Assembly (NCBI GenBank): GCA_043778315.1 | Contig: JAYWGJ010000394.1 | Span: 1 to 13,561 of the forward strand | Source: JBEEMU01 sp043778315 | GTDB taxonomy: Bacteria > Bacteroidota > Bacteroidia > Chitinophagales > Saprospiraceae | Direction: 5' to 3' | DNA: 13,561 nucleotides | Shown here: one piece after another, positions 1 to 9,400 of the stretch | Position numbering within the stretch: position 1 is the first letter of the stretch | How the letters are laid out: each line of letters starts with the position of its first letter | The notes under the pieces: model-generated | The model's input: only the letters and a program-made list of their open reading frames with translations | What the model was told of the DNA's origin: nothing | Databases searched by the model: none | Position numbers and translations under genes: made by a program

Positions 1-1
1 T

Positions 2-181
2 TGCCCCGACGTGCCGTCGGAGGTACTCAATCCAACTTGGACAAACGCGGCAGCTTACGCCGAACGCGCCAACGATTTAGCCGAAAAATTTAACGCTAAC
101 TTTGAAAAATATAGCGCACAAGCAGACGCGGAGACGCTCGCGGCAGCACCGAGCGCGGTAGCGGAGAGTGTGAAGGCGTAG
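2..181 (+). CDS. pckA: Phosphoenolpyruvate carboxykinase (ATP), C-terminal fragment (5' end outside window)
   Basis: The frame is open from base 2 and ends at TAG 179-181, giving 59 residues of a protein that begins upstream of the window. It opens with CPDVPSEVLNP and continues into an AYAERANDLAEKFNANFEKY stretch, which matches the C-terminus of ATP-dependent PEP carboxykinases (usual pattern CPGVPxxxLNPRNTW, then AxxLAxxFxxNFxKY). The family converts oxaloacetate and ATP to phosphoenolpyruvate, CO2 and ADP in the cytosol, the entry step of gluconeogenesis. Compared with the usual form, the glycine after CP is aspartate and the RN of NPRNTW is missing. An alanine-rich tail of about 20 residues follows, as in several family members. 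The nucleotide- and metal-binding motifs lie outside the window, so activity cannot be judged. Recognition rests on the C-terminal motif only. Confidence 0.85.
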   Translation, partial: CPDVPSEVLNPTWTNAAAYAERANDLAEKFNANFEKYSAQADAETLAAAPSAVAESVKA

Positions 182-270
182 TTTTTTTATTGTATAAAAA
201 AACAAAAAAAGCAGTTCAAAAAAACGTAATTTTTTAAAATAATAGGGTTGCAAAACCGAATTTATACCAT

Positions 271-316
271 AAAAAGCTCCAAAACGTCAAAAAACAGGCG
301 TTTTTGGAGCTTTTTT
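271..316 (+). terminator. Intrinsic terminator downstream of pckA
   Basis: AAAAAGCTCCAAAACG (271-286) pairs with CGTTTTTGGAGCTTTTT (299-315) with a single bulged T, leaving a 12-nt loop. The right arm runs into a T tract (311-316). The A-rich left arm also gives a T tract on the other strand, so it may act in both directions. It separates pckA from the dehydrogenase gene. The stretch between the pckA stop and this hairpin is A/T-rich and I see nothing else in it. Confidence 0.8.
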
Positions 317-373
317 ATAAGTGGAAAAGGAACACGGCATAAAATTTCGTAGGATTTTTTCAAAAAAAAGTAA

Positions 374-404
374 TTGCATAACATTTTTAAACCCTGTACT
401 TTTG
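374..404 (+). promoter_or_regulatory. Bacteroidota-type promoter for the dehydrogenase gene
   Basis: TACTTTTG at 397-404 matches the Bacteroidota -7 consensus TAnnTTTG exactly. A TTG at 374-376 lies 20 bases upstream, at the spacing expected of the -33 element. The likely transcription start falls about 4-8 bases after the box, at or next to the ATG at 409. The motif is seen directly; use in vivo is inferred. Confidence 0.6.
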
Positions 405-408
405 TAAT

Positions 409-1404
409 ATGAATGTAAACAAAGGCTTTGCGCCAATAAAAACCGCAGCCCCAAAGGTACTCGTCACCGACGATGTTCACCCCGTTTTGCTACAAAAACT
501 CGCCGCCGAAGGCTATGATTGCGTTTACCAACCAAACACGACTGATGCGCAAGTGCGCGCCGAAATAGCAGATTATACAGGGCTGATTATCAATAGTAAA
601 ATAAATGTGGACAAGGCGATGCTCGATACGGCGGTAAATTTGGAGTTTGTGGGTCGGCTCGGTTCGGGTATGGAAATAGTGGATATTGCTTACGCGAACG
701 AAAAAAACGTGCGGGTGTATAGTTCGCCCGAAGGTAACAGCAACGCGGTAGCCGAACACGCCGTAGGATTGCTTTTTGCGGTAGCTAATAATATGGTGCG
801 TGCCGACCGCGAAGTACGCGCAATGAACTGGCAGCGCGAAAGAAATAGAGGCTTCGAGATAGCCGACAAAACAATAGCCGTGATAGGTTACGGACACACG
901 GGCAGCGCGTTAGTGCGCAAATTAAGTGGTTTGGGTGCGGCGGTTTTGGTGTATGATAAATATTTGCCGAAAGGCTACTTAAATACTATCGCCTACGCTA
1001 CCGAAGCGGACATGAAAGCCGTTTTTGCGCAAGCAGATATTGTGAGTATTCACCTGCCGCTCAACGCCGAAACGAAGCATTTGGTAAACGACAACTGGAT
1101 AAATAGTTTTGCTAAAAACATTGTGCTAATCAATACTTCGCGTGGAAAAATAGCAGATACGGCTTCTATAATAAAAAATTTACAGCACAAAAAATTACGC
1201 GCCGCAGGCTTAGATGTTTTTGAAAACGAAAAGCCAAACACATTCACGGAAAGCGAAATTATATTGTATAATCAATTATATGAATTTGATAATGTGATAC
1301 TTACACCGCACATCGCAGGCTGGACGGAGGAATCAAAACTCCGCTTAGCCACCATTTTAGCCGACAAAATTATAGGTAAAAACAAGGGTTTGGCAATTTT
1401 TTAG
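409..1404 (+). CDS. D-2-hydroxyacid dehydrogenase, 3-phosphoglycerate dehydrogenase-like
   Basis: The 331-residue cytosolic protein has the D-isomer-specific 2-hydroxyacid dehydrogenase fold: a split substrate domain (about 16-110 and 300-331) around an NAD-binding domain (about 111-299). The dinucleotide motif GYGHTG spans 160-165, with an acidic residue at D183. The catalytic triad is visible as R245 (NTSRG), E274 (DVFENE) and H301 (LTPHIAGW); the R-to-E spacing of 29 equals that of E. coli SerA. The opening VLVTDDVHPVLLQKL is typical of phosphoglycerate dehydrogenases, the first step of serine synthesis. It lacks the C-terminal ACT domain of the 410-residue E. coli SerA, so serine feedback through ACT is not expected. 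Substrate is uncertain: another 2-hydroxyacid is possible, and no serine-pathway neighbour (serC, serB) is present. ATG 409 is the only plausible start; no Shine-Dalgarno precedes it and the promoter box ends 4 bases upstream. Confidence 0.88.
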   Translation: MNVNKGFAPIKTAAPKVLVTDDVHPVLLQKLAAEGYDCVYQPNTTDAQVRAEIADYTGLIINSKINVDKAMLDTAVNLEFVGRLGSGMEIVDIAYANEKNVRVYSSPEGNSNAVAEHAVGLLFAVANNMVRADREVRAMNWQRERNRGFEIADKTIAVIGYGHTGSALVRKLSGLGAAVLVYDKYLPKGYLNTIAYATEADMKAVFAQADIVSIHLPLNAETKHLVNDNWINSFAKNIVLINTSRGKIADTASIIKNLQHKKLRAAGLDVFENEKPNTFTESEIILYNQLYEFDNVILTPHIAGWTEESKLRLATILADKIIGKNKGLAIF

Positions 1405-1461
1405 TTAAATATTAATGATATATGTATTTTTTTTTTGTTATGTGTTAAATATTCCTTAACA

Positions 1462-1495
1462 TTGTGGCGGCAATTATACATAAGTTTTAGATTTG
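1462..1495 (+). promoter_or_regulatory. Candidate promoter for the TonB receptor gene
   Basis: TAGATTTG at 1488-1495 fits TAnnTTTG. The nearest upstream TTG (1462-1464) is 23 bases away, slightly longer than the usual spacing. Transcription from here would give a 5' leader of about 145 nt before the ATG at 1648. That leader is A/T-rich and contains only one weak bulged stem (about 1502-1531). No clear intrinsic terminator for the preceding gene is seen in this 243-bp gap, only a T tract near 1425-1438. Confidence 0.35.
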
Positions 1496-1647
1496 TTAAA
1501 AACGGGTTTGACCGCGCTAAAAAAAAACCGTCGTATAACTGTCCTTATTTTTAATCATTTATTGTATTACCAATCTTTTTGTTTCATTAATTTTTTACCA
1601 CATTACTTTAAAATCCATTTTATAACGAATTATTAAAATTATTATTT

Positions 1648-4600
1648 ATGACACGTTTTCTACTCATGTGTATTTTTGTGTTGAGCGGCACTATTGCCTT
1701 CGCCCAAACGCAGATTACAGGAAAAGTAATAGACAGTAAAGGCGAGCCGCAAATTGGTGCGTCGCTTGCGCTCAAACAAAAGGGCGTACTCAAAGGAGGC
1801 GCAACTACCGAGCCTGACGGTTTATATGTTATTACGGGTATTGACCCGGGTACTTACGAACTCGAGGTAACAATGGTGGGTGCAAGTCCTAACCTCATCA
1901 CGGGGGTTCGGGTAGATGCGAATCGTACCAACCGCGTTGATGTTACGATGGAAAGTAATATCTCGGAACTTGGTGCGGTTATCATAACAGGCTACAAAGT
2001 TCCTTTGATTAACCTCGACAACACCACTTCTTCTAAAACTATCACGGCGGCAGAAATACAAAATATACCGACCAAAAGTATATCTGGTATCGTAGCAACT
2101 ACCGCAGGGGTGTCGCAAGCAGATGAGCGTTCTACGCAAGGCATCACGTTTCGCGGCTCGCGTAGCGATGCCAACGAGATTTGGATTGACGGACAGCGTA
2201 CTCGTGGCGGCGCGTTGCCGCCAGTGCAAGACATCGAGCAACTCGAGGTACTTACAGGTGGTTTGCCCGCAGCAGTAGGTGACATCACGGGTGGTGGTAT
2301 TTCTATCACGACCAAAGGTGGCGCAAAAAAATTCACGGGTGGTGTAGAGGTAGAGTCGTCGCAGTTTCTCGACGCGTTTGGCTACAACCTTATCGCTGCC
2401 AACTTGGCAGGTCCGTTGGTAAAGAAAAAAAATAGCGACCAAGCAGCAGTGAGTTTCCGTATATCAGGACAATACCGCACGCGCAAAGACGCGGACCCTT
2501 CGGCGGGCGGCTACTACAAAGTAAAAGATGATGTATTGGCAGACCTACAGGCTAATCCGATGGTTAAAGTAGGAACGGGCTATATCGCACGGTCGCAACT
2601 CCTCAGAGAGAGCGATGTAGAACGTATATCGGCGCGCCAAAACTCTCGCGATAATCGTATTGATTTGAACGGAAAATTAGATTTTCGCATCGCGAAAGGC
2701 GTTGATTTCACAGTGGGCGGTGCTTATAGTGTGTCCGACGACCGCTTGACGACGAATAGTCGTACTTTATTGGCGGCAGACCGCAACGGTTTGCACAATA
2801 ACAGCTATGCTCGCGGTTGGGCGCGTTTGCGTCACCGTATCGGTGGTGATAATATAGTCGCCGAAGGCGCAAAAAAATCAAATTCGTTTATCGAAAACGT
2901 GGTGTATTCCATACAAGGCGGCTACTCTCGCGATGCCGACAGCTATCAAGATGCGGTACACAAAGAGAGAATTTGGGACTATGGCTATATTGGCAAATTT
3001 AATCAATCTTATGTACCTACCTTCGGGCGAACAGGTGAGCATGCGGGCTGGTCGGAGCGTTTTGTAAACTACGAACGGTCAGAGCTAAATGCTGTATTGG
3101 CTAATTACAATAATTTGCAGCCTACTACTAATGAGCAAGCGGGTGGAACTTTCGCAGTTAGCGATTATCGTAATATCAATGGCTTCACGCGCGAAGCAGA
3201 CCGCTTAGTGTATGGCAATCATATTAATGTGGGTCATGTATATAATTTGTACCAAAAACAAGAAAACAACACGATAGAGGCTAAGGTAGATGCGAGTTTT
3301 GACATTTTGCCAGGTCGCAGCCTGAAAAACCGTCACTCGGTACAGTTGGGTTTTGTGTATGAGCAACGTGACGACCGTTCGTATAGCATACAGCCGCGTG
3401 CGTTGTGGCAAGCTGCACGTCAGATAGAGCAGAGCGTATTCAACGGGCTTGATAAACAATTAGGCATAGGTTACGCGGCGAATGGCACACCGCTTTTTGC
3501 GCCTAATTATTCGGTAGATGACCAGGCGCAGTTTGATAAAGAGTTGCGTAAATCGCTAAATAAAGACAATTTTGACTATATCAATACCGACGGTTTAACC
3601 CCCGCTAATATGCGTTTGGGTATGTTTTCGGCAGACGAGCTAACCCGCGACCGTAGTAGTGGCGGTACATCTTTGGATTATTATGGCTATGATTATTTAG
3701 GCAATCGCCTAAGCGACCGCGTGTCATTCAACGATTACTACAAGCAAAAAGATGCTAACGGACGGTACACCCGCCCAGTAGGTTCGTTCCAGCCTATTTA
3801 CACTTCGGGCTATATCCAAGACAAATTTCAGTTAAATGACATTATCTTCCGTGTTGGTTTGCGCGTAGATAGATTCGACGCGAACACCAAAGTATTGCGC
3901 GACCCATTCAATTTTTATAAAGCCTACACCGCAGCAGAGTACGCTACGGTGGGTGCCAAAAGTCCAAAACCTGCCAATATTGGCGACAATTGGATAGTGT
4001 ATAATACGAATGGTGACGGTAGTGGCAAGGCAGATGATATAACCGCTTACCGCGATGGTGAGAAATGGTACAAACGCGACGGGACGCTCGTAAACGACCC
4101 TGCGGTGATTTTCGGTTCGGTACAAGCTAAACCAGCATTGGTAGAGTCGGGTGCAGATTACGCTATCAAGGGTACTAAATTTGACCCAGAAAATACGTTT
4201 AAGGATTATTTGCCGCAAATTAACCTGATGCCACGCTTGGCATTCTCGTTTCCTATCTCCAAAAAAGCGGGTTTCTTTGCGCACTATGATGTACTCACGC
4301 AGCGTCCAGGCTTTGGCTCTACTAATGCGACGGCACAAGATTATTTCTACTTTGCAGAGCAGGTAAACTTAGGTGGCGATTTCAAAAATGCCAATCTACG
4401 TCCCGAAAAAACGGTAGATTACGAGGTCGGTTTCCAACAAGAGGTTACCAAAACTTCGGCATTGAAAGTACAAGCCTACTACAAAGAGATGCGTGATATG
4501 ATTCAGTTGCGTACTTTTTTCAATGCGTTCCCGTTGCCATACACGTCGTTTGATAATATCGATTTTGGTACCACCAAAGGTTTGACCTTTACGTTCGACC

Positions 4601-5259
4601 AGCGCCGCGTAGAAAACCTACAATTTAACGTGGCTTATACCTTGCAGTTTGCAGACGGTACAGGTTCGGGTACTACTACGGCTCGTGGCTTGTCGTCGCG
4701 CGGTAACTTACGCAGCATATTTCCATTGAGCTTCGACGAGCGTCATCGCTTGGTGTTTACGGTAGATTATCGATATGGTGAAGGCAAAAAATATACCGGT
4801 CCGAAAATTGGCAAATTTAACCTGTTCGAGAATACGGGTGCCAATCTGTTGCTCTCCGTCGCTTCGGGTCGTCCGTACACCGCCAAAGCAATACCGTTAC
4901 CATTCGACGGAGCTACCACCGTTGGTAGTATCAACGGCGCGCGCTTGCCGTTCAATAACAGTATTAACTTGCGTATCGACCGCGATATAAAAATTAATAA
5001 ATCGGAAAGTAACCCTTTGTATGTAAACGTTTATTTCCGCATACAAAACGTATTGAACAATCAGAATTTCTTGAATGTTTATGAATATACTGGCTCGCCT
5101 TTCGATGACGGTTATTTAGCTACCTCGGCAGGTCAAAATGCAATCAATACCGCTGCAGACCCTGCTGCCTATGAGATGTTGTACCGTTTCAGAATGCTAA
5201 ACCCTGATTTTATTAGTTTACCGCGCCGTATGTTTGTGGGAGCTATGTTCACGTTCTAA
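1648..5259 (+). CDS. TonB-dependent outer-membrane receptor with carboxypeptidase-regulatory-like N-terminal domain
   Basis: The 1203-residue protein starts with a signal peptide (1-19, cut after AFA). Next comes a carboxypeptidase-D regulatory-like beta domain (about 22-105, opening ITGKVIDSKGEPQIGASL). A possible TonB box lies around 107-118 (ELGAVIITGYKV). The plug spans about 120-225 and includes ITFRGSRSDANEIWIDGQ and a GGGISITTKGG end. A long beta-barrel follows and ends in phenylalanine (FVGAMFTF), as barrel proteins folded by BAM do. Such receptors import scarce nutrients using proton-motive force through TonB-ExbBD, or act with surface partners. The architecture is SusC-like, but no SusD-like lipoprotein follows, so the ligand cannot be named. 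A D/N/G-rich segment near residues 786-797 (NGDGSGKADD) may be a Ca-binding loop in an extracellular insertion. I see no cysteine in the mature chain. The lipoprotein gene follows after 50 bp, which suggests co-transcription. Confidence 0.92.
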   Translation: MTRFLLMCIFVLSGTIAFAQTQITGKVIDSKGEPQIGASLALKQKGVLKGGATTEPDGLYVITGIDPGTYELEVTMVGASPNLITGVRVDANRTNRVDVTMESNISELGAVIITGYKVPLINLDNTTSSKTITAAEIQNIPTKSISGIVATTAGVSQADERSTQGITFRGSRSDANEIWIDGQRTRGGALPPVQDIEQLEVLTGGLPAAVGDITGGGISITTKGGAKKFTGGVEVESSQFLDAFGYNLIAANLAGPLVKKKNSDQAAVSFRISGQYRTRKDADPSAGGYYKVKDDVLADLQANPMVKVGTGYIARSQLLRESDVERISARQNSRDNRIDLNGKLDFRIAKGVDFTVGGAYSVSDDRLTTNSRTLLAADRNGLHNNSYARGWARLRHRIGGDNIVAEGAKKSNSFIENVVYSIQGGYSRDADSYQDAVHKERIWDYGYIGKFNQSYVPTFGRTGEHAGWSERFVNYERSELNAVLANYNNLQPTTNEQAGGTFAVSDYRNINGFTREADRLVYGNHINVGHVYNLYQKQENNTIEAKVDASFDILPGRSLKNRHSVQLGFVYEQRDDRSYSIQPRALWQAARQIEQSVFNGLDKQLGIGYAANGTPLFAPNYSVDDQAQFDKELRKSLNKDNFDYINTDGLTPANMRLGMFSADELTRDRSSGGTSLDYYGYDYLGNRLSDRVSFNDYYKQKDANGRYTRPVGSFQPIYTSGYIQDKFQLNDIIFRVGLRVDRFDANTKVLRDPFNFYKAYTAAEYATVGAKSPKPANIGDNWIVYNTNGDGSGKADDITAYRDGEKWYKRDGTLVNDPAVIFGSVQAKPALVESGADYAIKGTKFDPENTFKDYLPQINLMPRLAFSFPISKKAGFFAHYDVLTQRPGFGSTNATAQDYFYFAEQVNLGGDFKNANLRPEKTVDYEVGFQQEVTKTSALKVQAYYKEMRDMIQLRTFFNAFPLPYTSFDNIDFGTTKGLTFTFDQRRVENLQFNVAYTLQFADGTGSGTTTARGLSSRGNLRSIFPLSFDERHRLVFTVDYRYGEGKKYTGPKIGKFNLFENTGANLLLSVASGRPYTAKAIPLPFDGATTVGSINGARLPFNNSINLRIDRDIKINKSESNPLYVNVYFRIQNVLNNQNFLNVYEYTGSPFDDGYLATSAGQNAINTAADPAAYEMLYRFRMLNPDFISLPRRMFVGAMFTF

Positions 5260-5280
5260 AATTTCACTCTAATTCTATAT

Positions 5281-5310
5281 TAAGTAATAAAAATATAAGT
5301 AATAAAAATA
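5281..5310 (+). repeat. 15-bp perfect tandem duplication abutting the lipoprotein start codon
   Basis: TAAGTAATAAAAATA occurs twice head to tail (5281-5295 and 5296-5310). The last A of the second copy is the A of the ATG start at 5310. The duplication fills the translation-initiation region between the receptor and lipoprotein genes. No Shine-Dalgarno is present; the A-rich leader itself is the likely initiation signal. Confidence 0.9.
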
Positions 5311-6065
5311 TGAAAAAAATATCTTTTAATACGCTCGGTACAGTCCTTTTTGCGGTGATACTTGTTTTGGCTGCCTGCCAAAAAGAACCGTCGCTCAATC
5401 CTGTGCTTGACTCGCCCGCCTCTTCGCTCACCAACATACTCAAATGTACAGGGGCAGTAAAAGGAGGTACATTCACGGCGGTCGTATTCATGAATACGGG
5501 TCAAGCTATTGCGGATAGCATATCCTTGCGGCTTCCTTATGCCTATGAAGGCAAAAAAATACTAACGGCTGATTTGGCTCAGATATTTGTACAAGCAACT
5601 CCCTCGCGGGAAGCTACCGCTACGCCGAATAATACGGGCTTTGACCTTACCACGCGCAAGACGATAACCGTAAAAGCGCCAGCAGGTAACACCCGCAATT
5701 TTGTTATTATGCCTGCTATCGTCACCAACGATGTAGCCTTCGAAATAGAGTCGGCTAAGTTTGACGGTGCAGTAGGGGTAGATTCCGTCAATGCGGGCGA
5801 CTACATATTGATAAGAGGTTCAGGGTTTATTTATGATCCCGCTCCCGAAAACTACGTTGATTTCGTTGATTTAGGGGCTTCGCCACCTAGCGCAGTAGGT
5901 TCTACCGAGGTTACTACTATAAGCAGTGTAGCCGGCGCGCCCGCAGACTTGCTCAGAGTAAAAGTACCCGCAGGCCTTACCCCCGGCAAAACCTATACGC
6001 CATACGTTCGCGTCGGTGTTCAGACAACTAAACAAGTCGATAATTCGTTCAGAAAAAGACGATAG
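5310..6065 (+). CDS. Outer-membrane lipoprotein with C-terminal IPT/TIG-like domain
   Basis: The 251-residue protein has a lipoprotein signal peptide ending in the lipobox LAAC, with lipidated cysteine C23. The residues after it (QKEPS) resemble the Q/K plus acidic export signal that sends lipoproteins to the cell surface in some Bacteroidota, so surface display is plausible. Residues about 45-140 are a beta-rich region I cannot assign. Residues about 145-240 look like an IPT/TIG immunoglobulin-like fold (SVNAGDYILIRGSGF, later LRVKVPAGLTPGKTYTPYVRV). The chain ends in a basic FRKRR, which is odd, but no continuation in another frame is evident. It lies 50 bp after the receptor gene and is probably in its operon, suggesting an accessory surface protein of that receptor. 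It does not resemble SusD. Function is unknown; the lipoprotein call is firm and the IPT call moderate. Confidence 0.82.
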   Translation: MKKISFNTLGTVLFAVILVLAACQKEPSLNPVLDSPASSLTNILKCTGAVKGGTFTAVVFMNTGQAIADSISLRLPYAYEGKKILTADLAQIFVQATPSREATATPNNTGFDLTTRKTITVKAPAGNTRNFVIMPAIVTNDVAFEIESAKFDGAVGVDSVNAGDYILIRGSGFIYDPAPENYVDFVDLGASPPSAVGSTEVTTISSVAGAPADLLRVKVPAGLTPGKTYTPYVRVGVQTTKQVDNSFRKRR

Positions 6066-6157
6066 GCAAGGAATGATAGTTCAATTAATTTTTTAAAAGT
6101 GCTGTAAGGAAAGAAGAAAAAATAAGTAATGCCAAAATATTGTAAAGGATTTTGTAG

Positions 6158-6220
6158 CAAAACAAGGCAGATTTGACGCTCAATGCAGCGCATTGTAAGG
6201 AATAATCTAACGCAGTTTTG
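6158..6220. repeat. Structured intergenic repeat, copy 1 (63 bp, short form)
   Basis: The left module (6158-6180) matches the left module of the copy at 11847-11985 at 20 of 23 positions. The right module (6204-6220, AATCTAACGCAGTTTTG) is identical to that copy over 17 bases. The two ends are imperfect inverted repeats of each other (CAAAAC...AGATT against AATCT...GTTTTG). The middle forms a 6-bp hairpin, CAATGC-agc-GCATTG (6181-6195). It looks like a REP- or MITE-like dispersed element; no transposase is present. Confidence 0.7.
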
Positions 6221-6230
6221 ATATGAACAA

Positions 6231-6258
6231 AAATAAAGATGGAAAACTATCTTTATTT
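6231..6258. other. A/T-rich perfect hairpin
   Basis: AAATAAAGAT (6231-6240) pairs perfectly with ATCTTTATTT (6249-6258) over an 8-nt loop. It is not followed by a T tract, so it is not an obvious terminator. It could mark the mRNA 3' end of the lipoprotein gene or be a processing or stabilising structure. Confidence 0.5.
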
Positions 6259-6422
6259 GACGTGAACGGGCGAAGCCCAGACGAGCAATATTGGTACTGG
6301 TTATTTTAGAAGCTTTACTAATTAACAATTATTTTTTTCTGCAGATTTTTCAATTTTTTTGTAAAAGCATTTCAATAAAATAAAAATATCAATAATTACA
6401 TTTTTTCAAACATTTATATAAG

Positions 6423-9400
6423 ATGAAAAGATTAAATATCAAAAGTTCGGTATTGGCTATACTGCTGCTTTGCGGGGCGTTACCCGTTAGCGCGTATATC
6501 AATGGACCCTCGGGCAGACCCGTGTCGCCCGGCAACAACCCTTCTACCCTTCGAGCTGTTTGCAATGCAGCAAGCTCGCAAGTAGATCTTTCGGTAAATA
6601 ACGTGCGTGCGCGCTTGCTCAATGGTGGTGATATGTGGTGGAACTTAAAAGACGGTTCGTACCTAATCCCTAAGCCTGCGCCTGGCGCGCTCTATCGCCC
6701 GTCTTCTATGTTTGCAGGCGCAGTATGGATAGGCGGCTACGATAGCGGTAATCAGTTGAAGATAGCGGCGCAAACCTATCGTCAGGGCGGTAACGACTAC
6801 TGGCCCGGACCCTTAGACCCTCAAACGGGCAGCGTCACCCAAGTCACTTGTGATAACTGGGATAAGCATTTTCAGGTATCAGGTGCTAATATCGACTTGA
6901 TGAAGTCGAAAGCCTATCAAGGCGATGTATTTATCAATAATTTTGATAGAGCTATCATCTCTGATGACATCAAAAAATGGCCTGGACGCGGTAATCCGTT
7001 TTTCAACACGTTTTATACGTTCAACCTGCCCAATCAAGACCTTGCGCCATTTTTTGACCGCACAGGTGACGGGGTGTATGACCCTAATGATGGCGATTTT
7101 CCTATCATCGAAATCAGCAATTGCGGCGCAGGTACGGCTTCTAAGGCGCAGTATGGCGACGACATGGTTTGGTGGATATACAACGACCAAGGAAACGGTG
7201 CGCAGCACGGCGAGACCAAAGGTAGAACTATTCGTATGGAAGTACAGGCGCAAGCGTTTGCCTTCAAGGCGGATAATCAAATCAACGATATGTCCTTTTA
7301 CCGCTTCAAATTATTGAATCGTGCCAAAGACCAGTTGGATAGAACGTATATCAGTATGTGGTCAGACCCCGACTTGGGTTGCTACAACGATGACTATATC
7401 GGCTGTCAAAATGATGTGGTAGGTATCAAAAACGGTAAGCCTGTATATCGTAATTTAGGTTATGTTTACAACGGCAAAACACCAGATGATTTGGTATGTA
7501 CGAGTCCAGGTGGCTCGGTAGATGGTTACGGCAATAATATTCCTATTTTGGGTTCGGATTATTTCCGCGGTCCGAAAGACGAAAACGGTAACGAAATAGA
7601 TATGTCTTCGTTTACTTATTATATGAATAATACACCACCTGCGCCACCGCCTCCGCAGTCTAACCCACAACTTGATATAGAGTATTATGGTTATATGACG
7701 GGTTTTTGGCGAGACGGTACACCGTTTAGAGATAACTGTGCCTTGGGTTATTATGACCCGAGTGGTACTGCACCGCCGACCAAATTTGTATATCCTGACG
7801 CACCAAGTGTACCAAATGGTTGCTCGATGGCGGCGCAGAATGCAACCTACCGCGACTTGCGCTTTTTGCAAAGCTCGGGTCCATTCAAGCTCTTGCCAGG
7901 TGCATCTAACGAGGTGATTATCGGCTTGCCGTGGGTGGCAGACCAAGTATATCCGCGCCCCGTATTGAACGACCTTATCGCAGCAGATGATATTGCACAA
8001 GCCTTATTTGACAACTGCTTTGATTTGCTCGACGGACCCGACGCGCCATCTTTGGACGTTATAGAGATGAATAAATCTTTGGTTATCAATATTTTACCTA
8101 TCGGTAATAACTTGAAAGTAGCTAACGGTAAGGAAATAGGCGAGGCTTACAACGAAGTAGATCCATCTATTTCCCCGGCATTGACTACCAATACCGCTTA
8201 CAAATTTGAAGGCTATCGCCTTTATCAGGTATTGAGTGAAGATGTGACAGTGCAAGATTTGGATAACACCGACAAAGCCAAACAAATCTTACAGGTAGAT
8301 TTAAAAAATAATATACAAACCATGTATAACTGGGAGCAAAACCCAGACTTGCCAAGTACACTTATCGCAAGAAAAAAGGTAACGGGTGCGAACAAAGGCA
8401 TACAGCATACCGTAGAGTTTACCAAAGACCAGTTCTCGGCAGGCTCGGGTACTACGGGCGAGTTGATTAATCATAAAAAATACTATTTCCTCGCTGTCGC
8501 TTACGCGCAAAACAACTGGAAAAAGTTTAATGATACTACTCGTACAGGACAAGCAACTACCTATTTGATAGGTCGTAGATCGCAACCCGTGTCGGTAGGC
8601 ATTCCCCGCCGCACCTTAGCGGAAACGGGTGGTTCTGTCCTTAACTCCAAATATGGTGATATTCCACAAATTACTCGTTTAGACGGTAAAGGAAATGGCG
8701 GTTTGTTTGTTGATTTGGAGGATTATAAATTGGACTCTTTCAACATCACGCAAGCAAATAATGCCAAAGGTGCATTGACCTACAAAAAAGGCTTCGGTCC
8801 CGTAGAAATAAAGGTAATAGACCCGCGCTCTGTGCCTAAGGGTAACTTTATCTTATCGGTAGGACGCGACTCTACGGGCAGTGTCAATACCGTTCCAGTA
8901 GCCTGGACACCACAGACAGCCTTAGCAGCCGATACCGCTATCTATGAGCGTATTCCGCCTTTTGTCAATTCTAACTCTTACTGGGAGTTAAAAAATGCAG
9001 ACCGACCAACCGTCCGTTGGGTTTCTAATAAACTCATAAAAGACAATACTGACCAGGTCATTCCTGACCTCGGTATCTCGGTACGGGTCACACAGGTAGA
9101 TGACGCGGGTGCTAATTTGGAAGACCCTACCAACGGCTTTATTAGTTCGACCGTGGACGCAAAAGACCCTGAAAAGGCTTGGTTTAGTGCCGTTTTAGAT
9201 GAAGACAGTCGGTTTCCTTTTGCAGCTGATGCGCTGAACTTTATACGCAATGGTACCGAAACGGAGGACGATTATATTAAGGATAAGGCGAAAGCCTTTA
9301 ACAAACCAGCAGGTGGATTTGTACCATTTACGCTTTGCAACTGTCGCGAAAGAGAATCGGGCGGAGCGGGCGCGAATTACCAACCTTACATTACGCCAAG

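Larger units (their letters stand above)
6066..6422. other. Gene-free 357-bp interval with clustered hairpins
   Basis: No credible gene is present. The interval holds a structured repeat (6158-6220), a 10-bp A/T hairpin (6231-6258) and a short GGGC-GAA-GCCC hairpin (6268-6278). I see no exact TAnnTTTG box ahead of the gene at 6423, so that gene may be read through from the receptor operon or use a weaker promoter. The last 100 bases are very A/T-rich. Confidence 0.6.

Noticed and set aside
1822..2442. 206-aa open frame antisense to the TonB receptor
   Set aside because: It lies opposite a clearly coding frame; its composition is rich in R, T and C and no domain is recognisable. It is a shadow frame.
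3985..4045. Possible separate Ca-binding domain in the TonB receptor
   Set aside because: One D/N/G-rich stretch inside a predicted extracellular barrel loop is not enough to call a domain; it is noted in the gene entry only.
6066..6120. Possible frameshift continuation of the lipoprotein after its odd FRKRR end
   Set aside because: Reading on in the other frames gives early stops and no IPT-like or other recognisable sequence, so the stop at 6065 is taken as real.
6020..6328. 102-aa open frame on the minus strand
   Set aside because: It overlaps the lipoprotein end and the structured repeat; its sequence is low-complexity and cysteine/phenylalanine-rich. The QNCVR peptide comes from reading the repeat's right module in reverse, and the same peptide appears in the frame at 11785-12006, which explains both as repeat artefacts.
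7455..8000. 181-aa open frame antisense to the giant protein
   Set aside because: It shows the same shadow pattern: high C, W, I and R content, no recognisable motif, and it lies entirely within a convincing coding gene.
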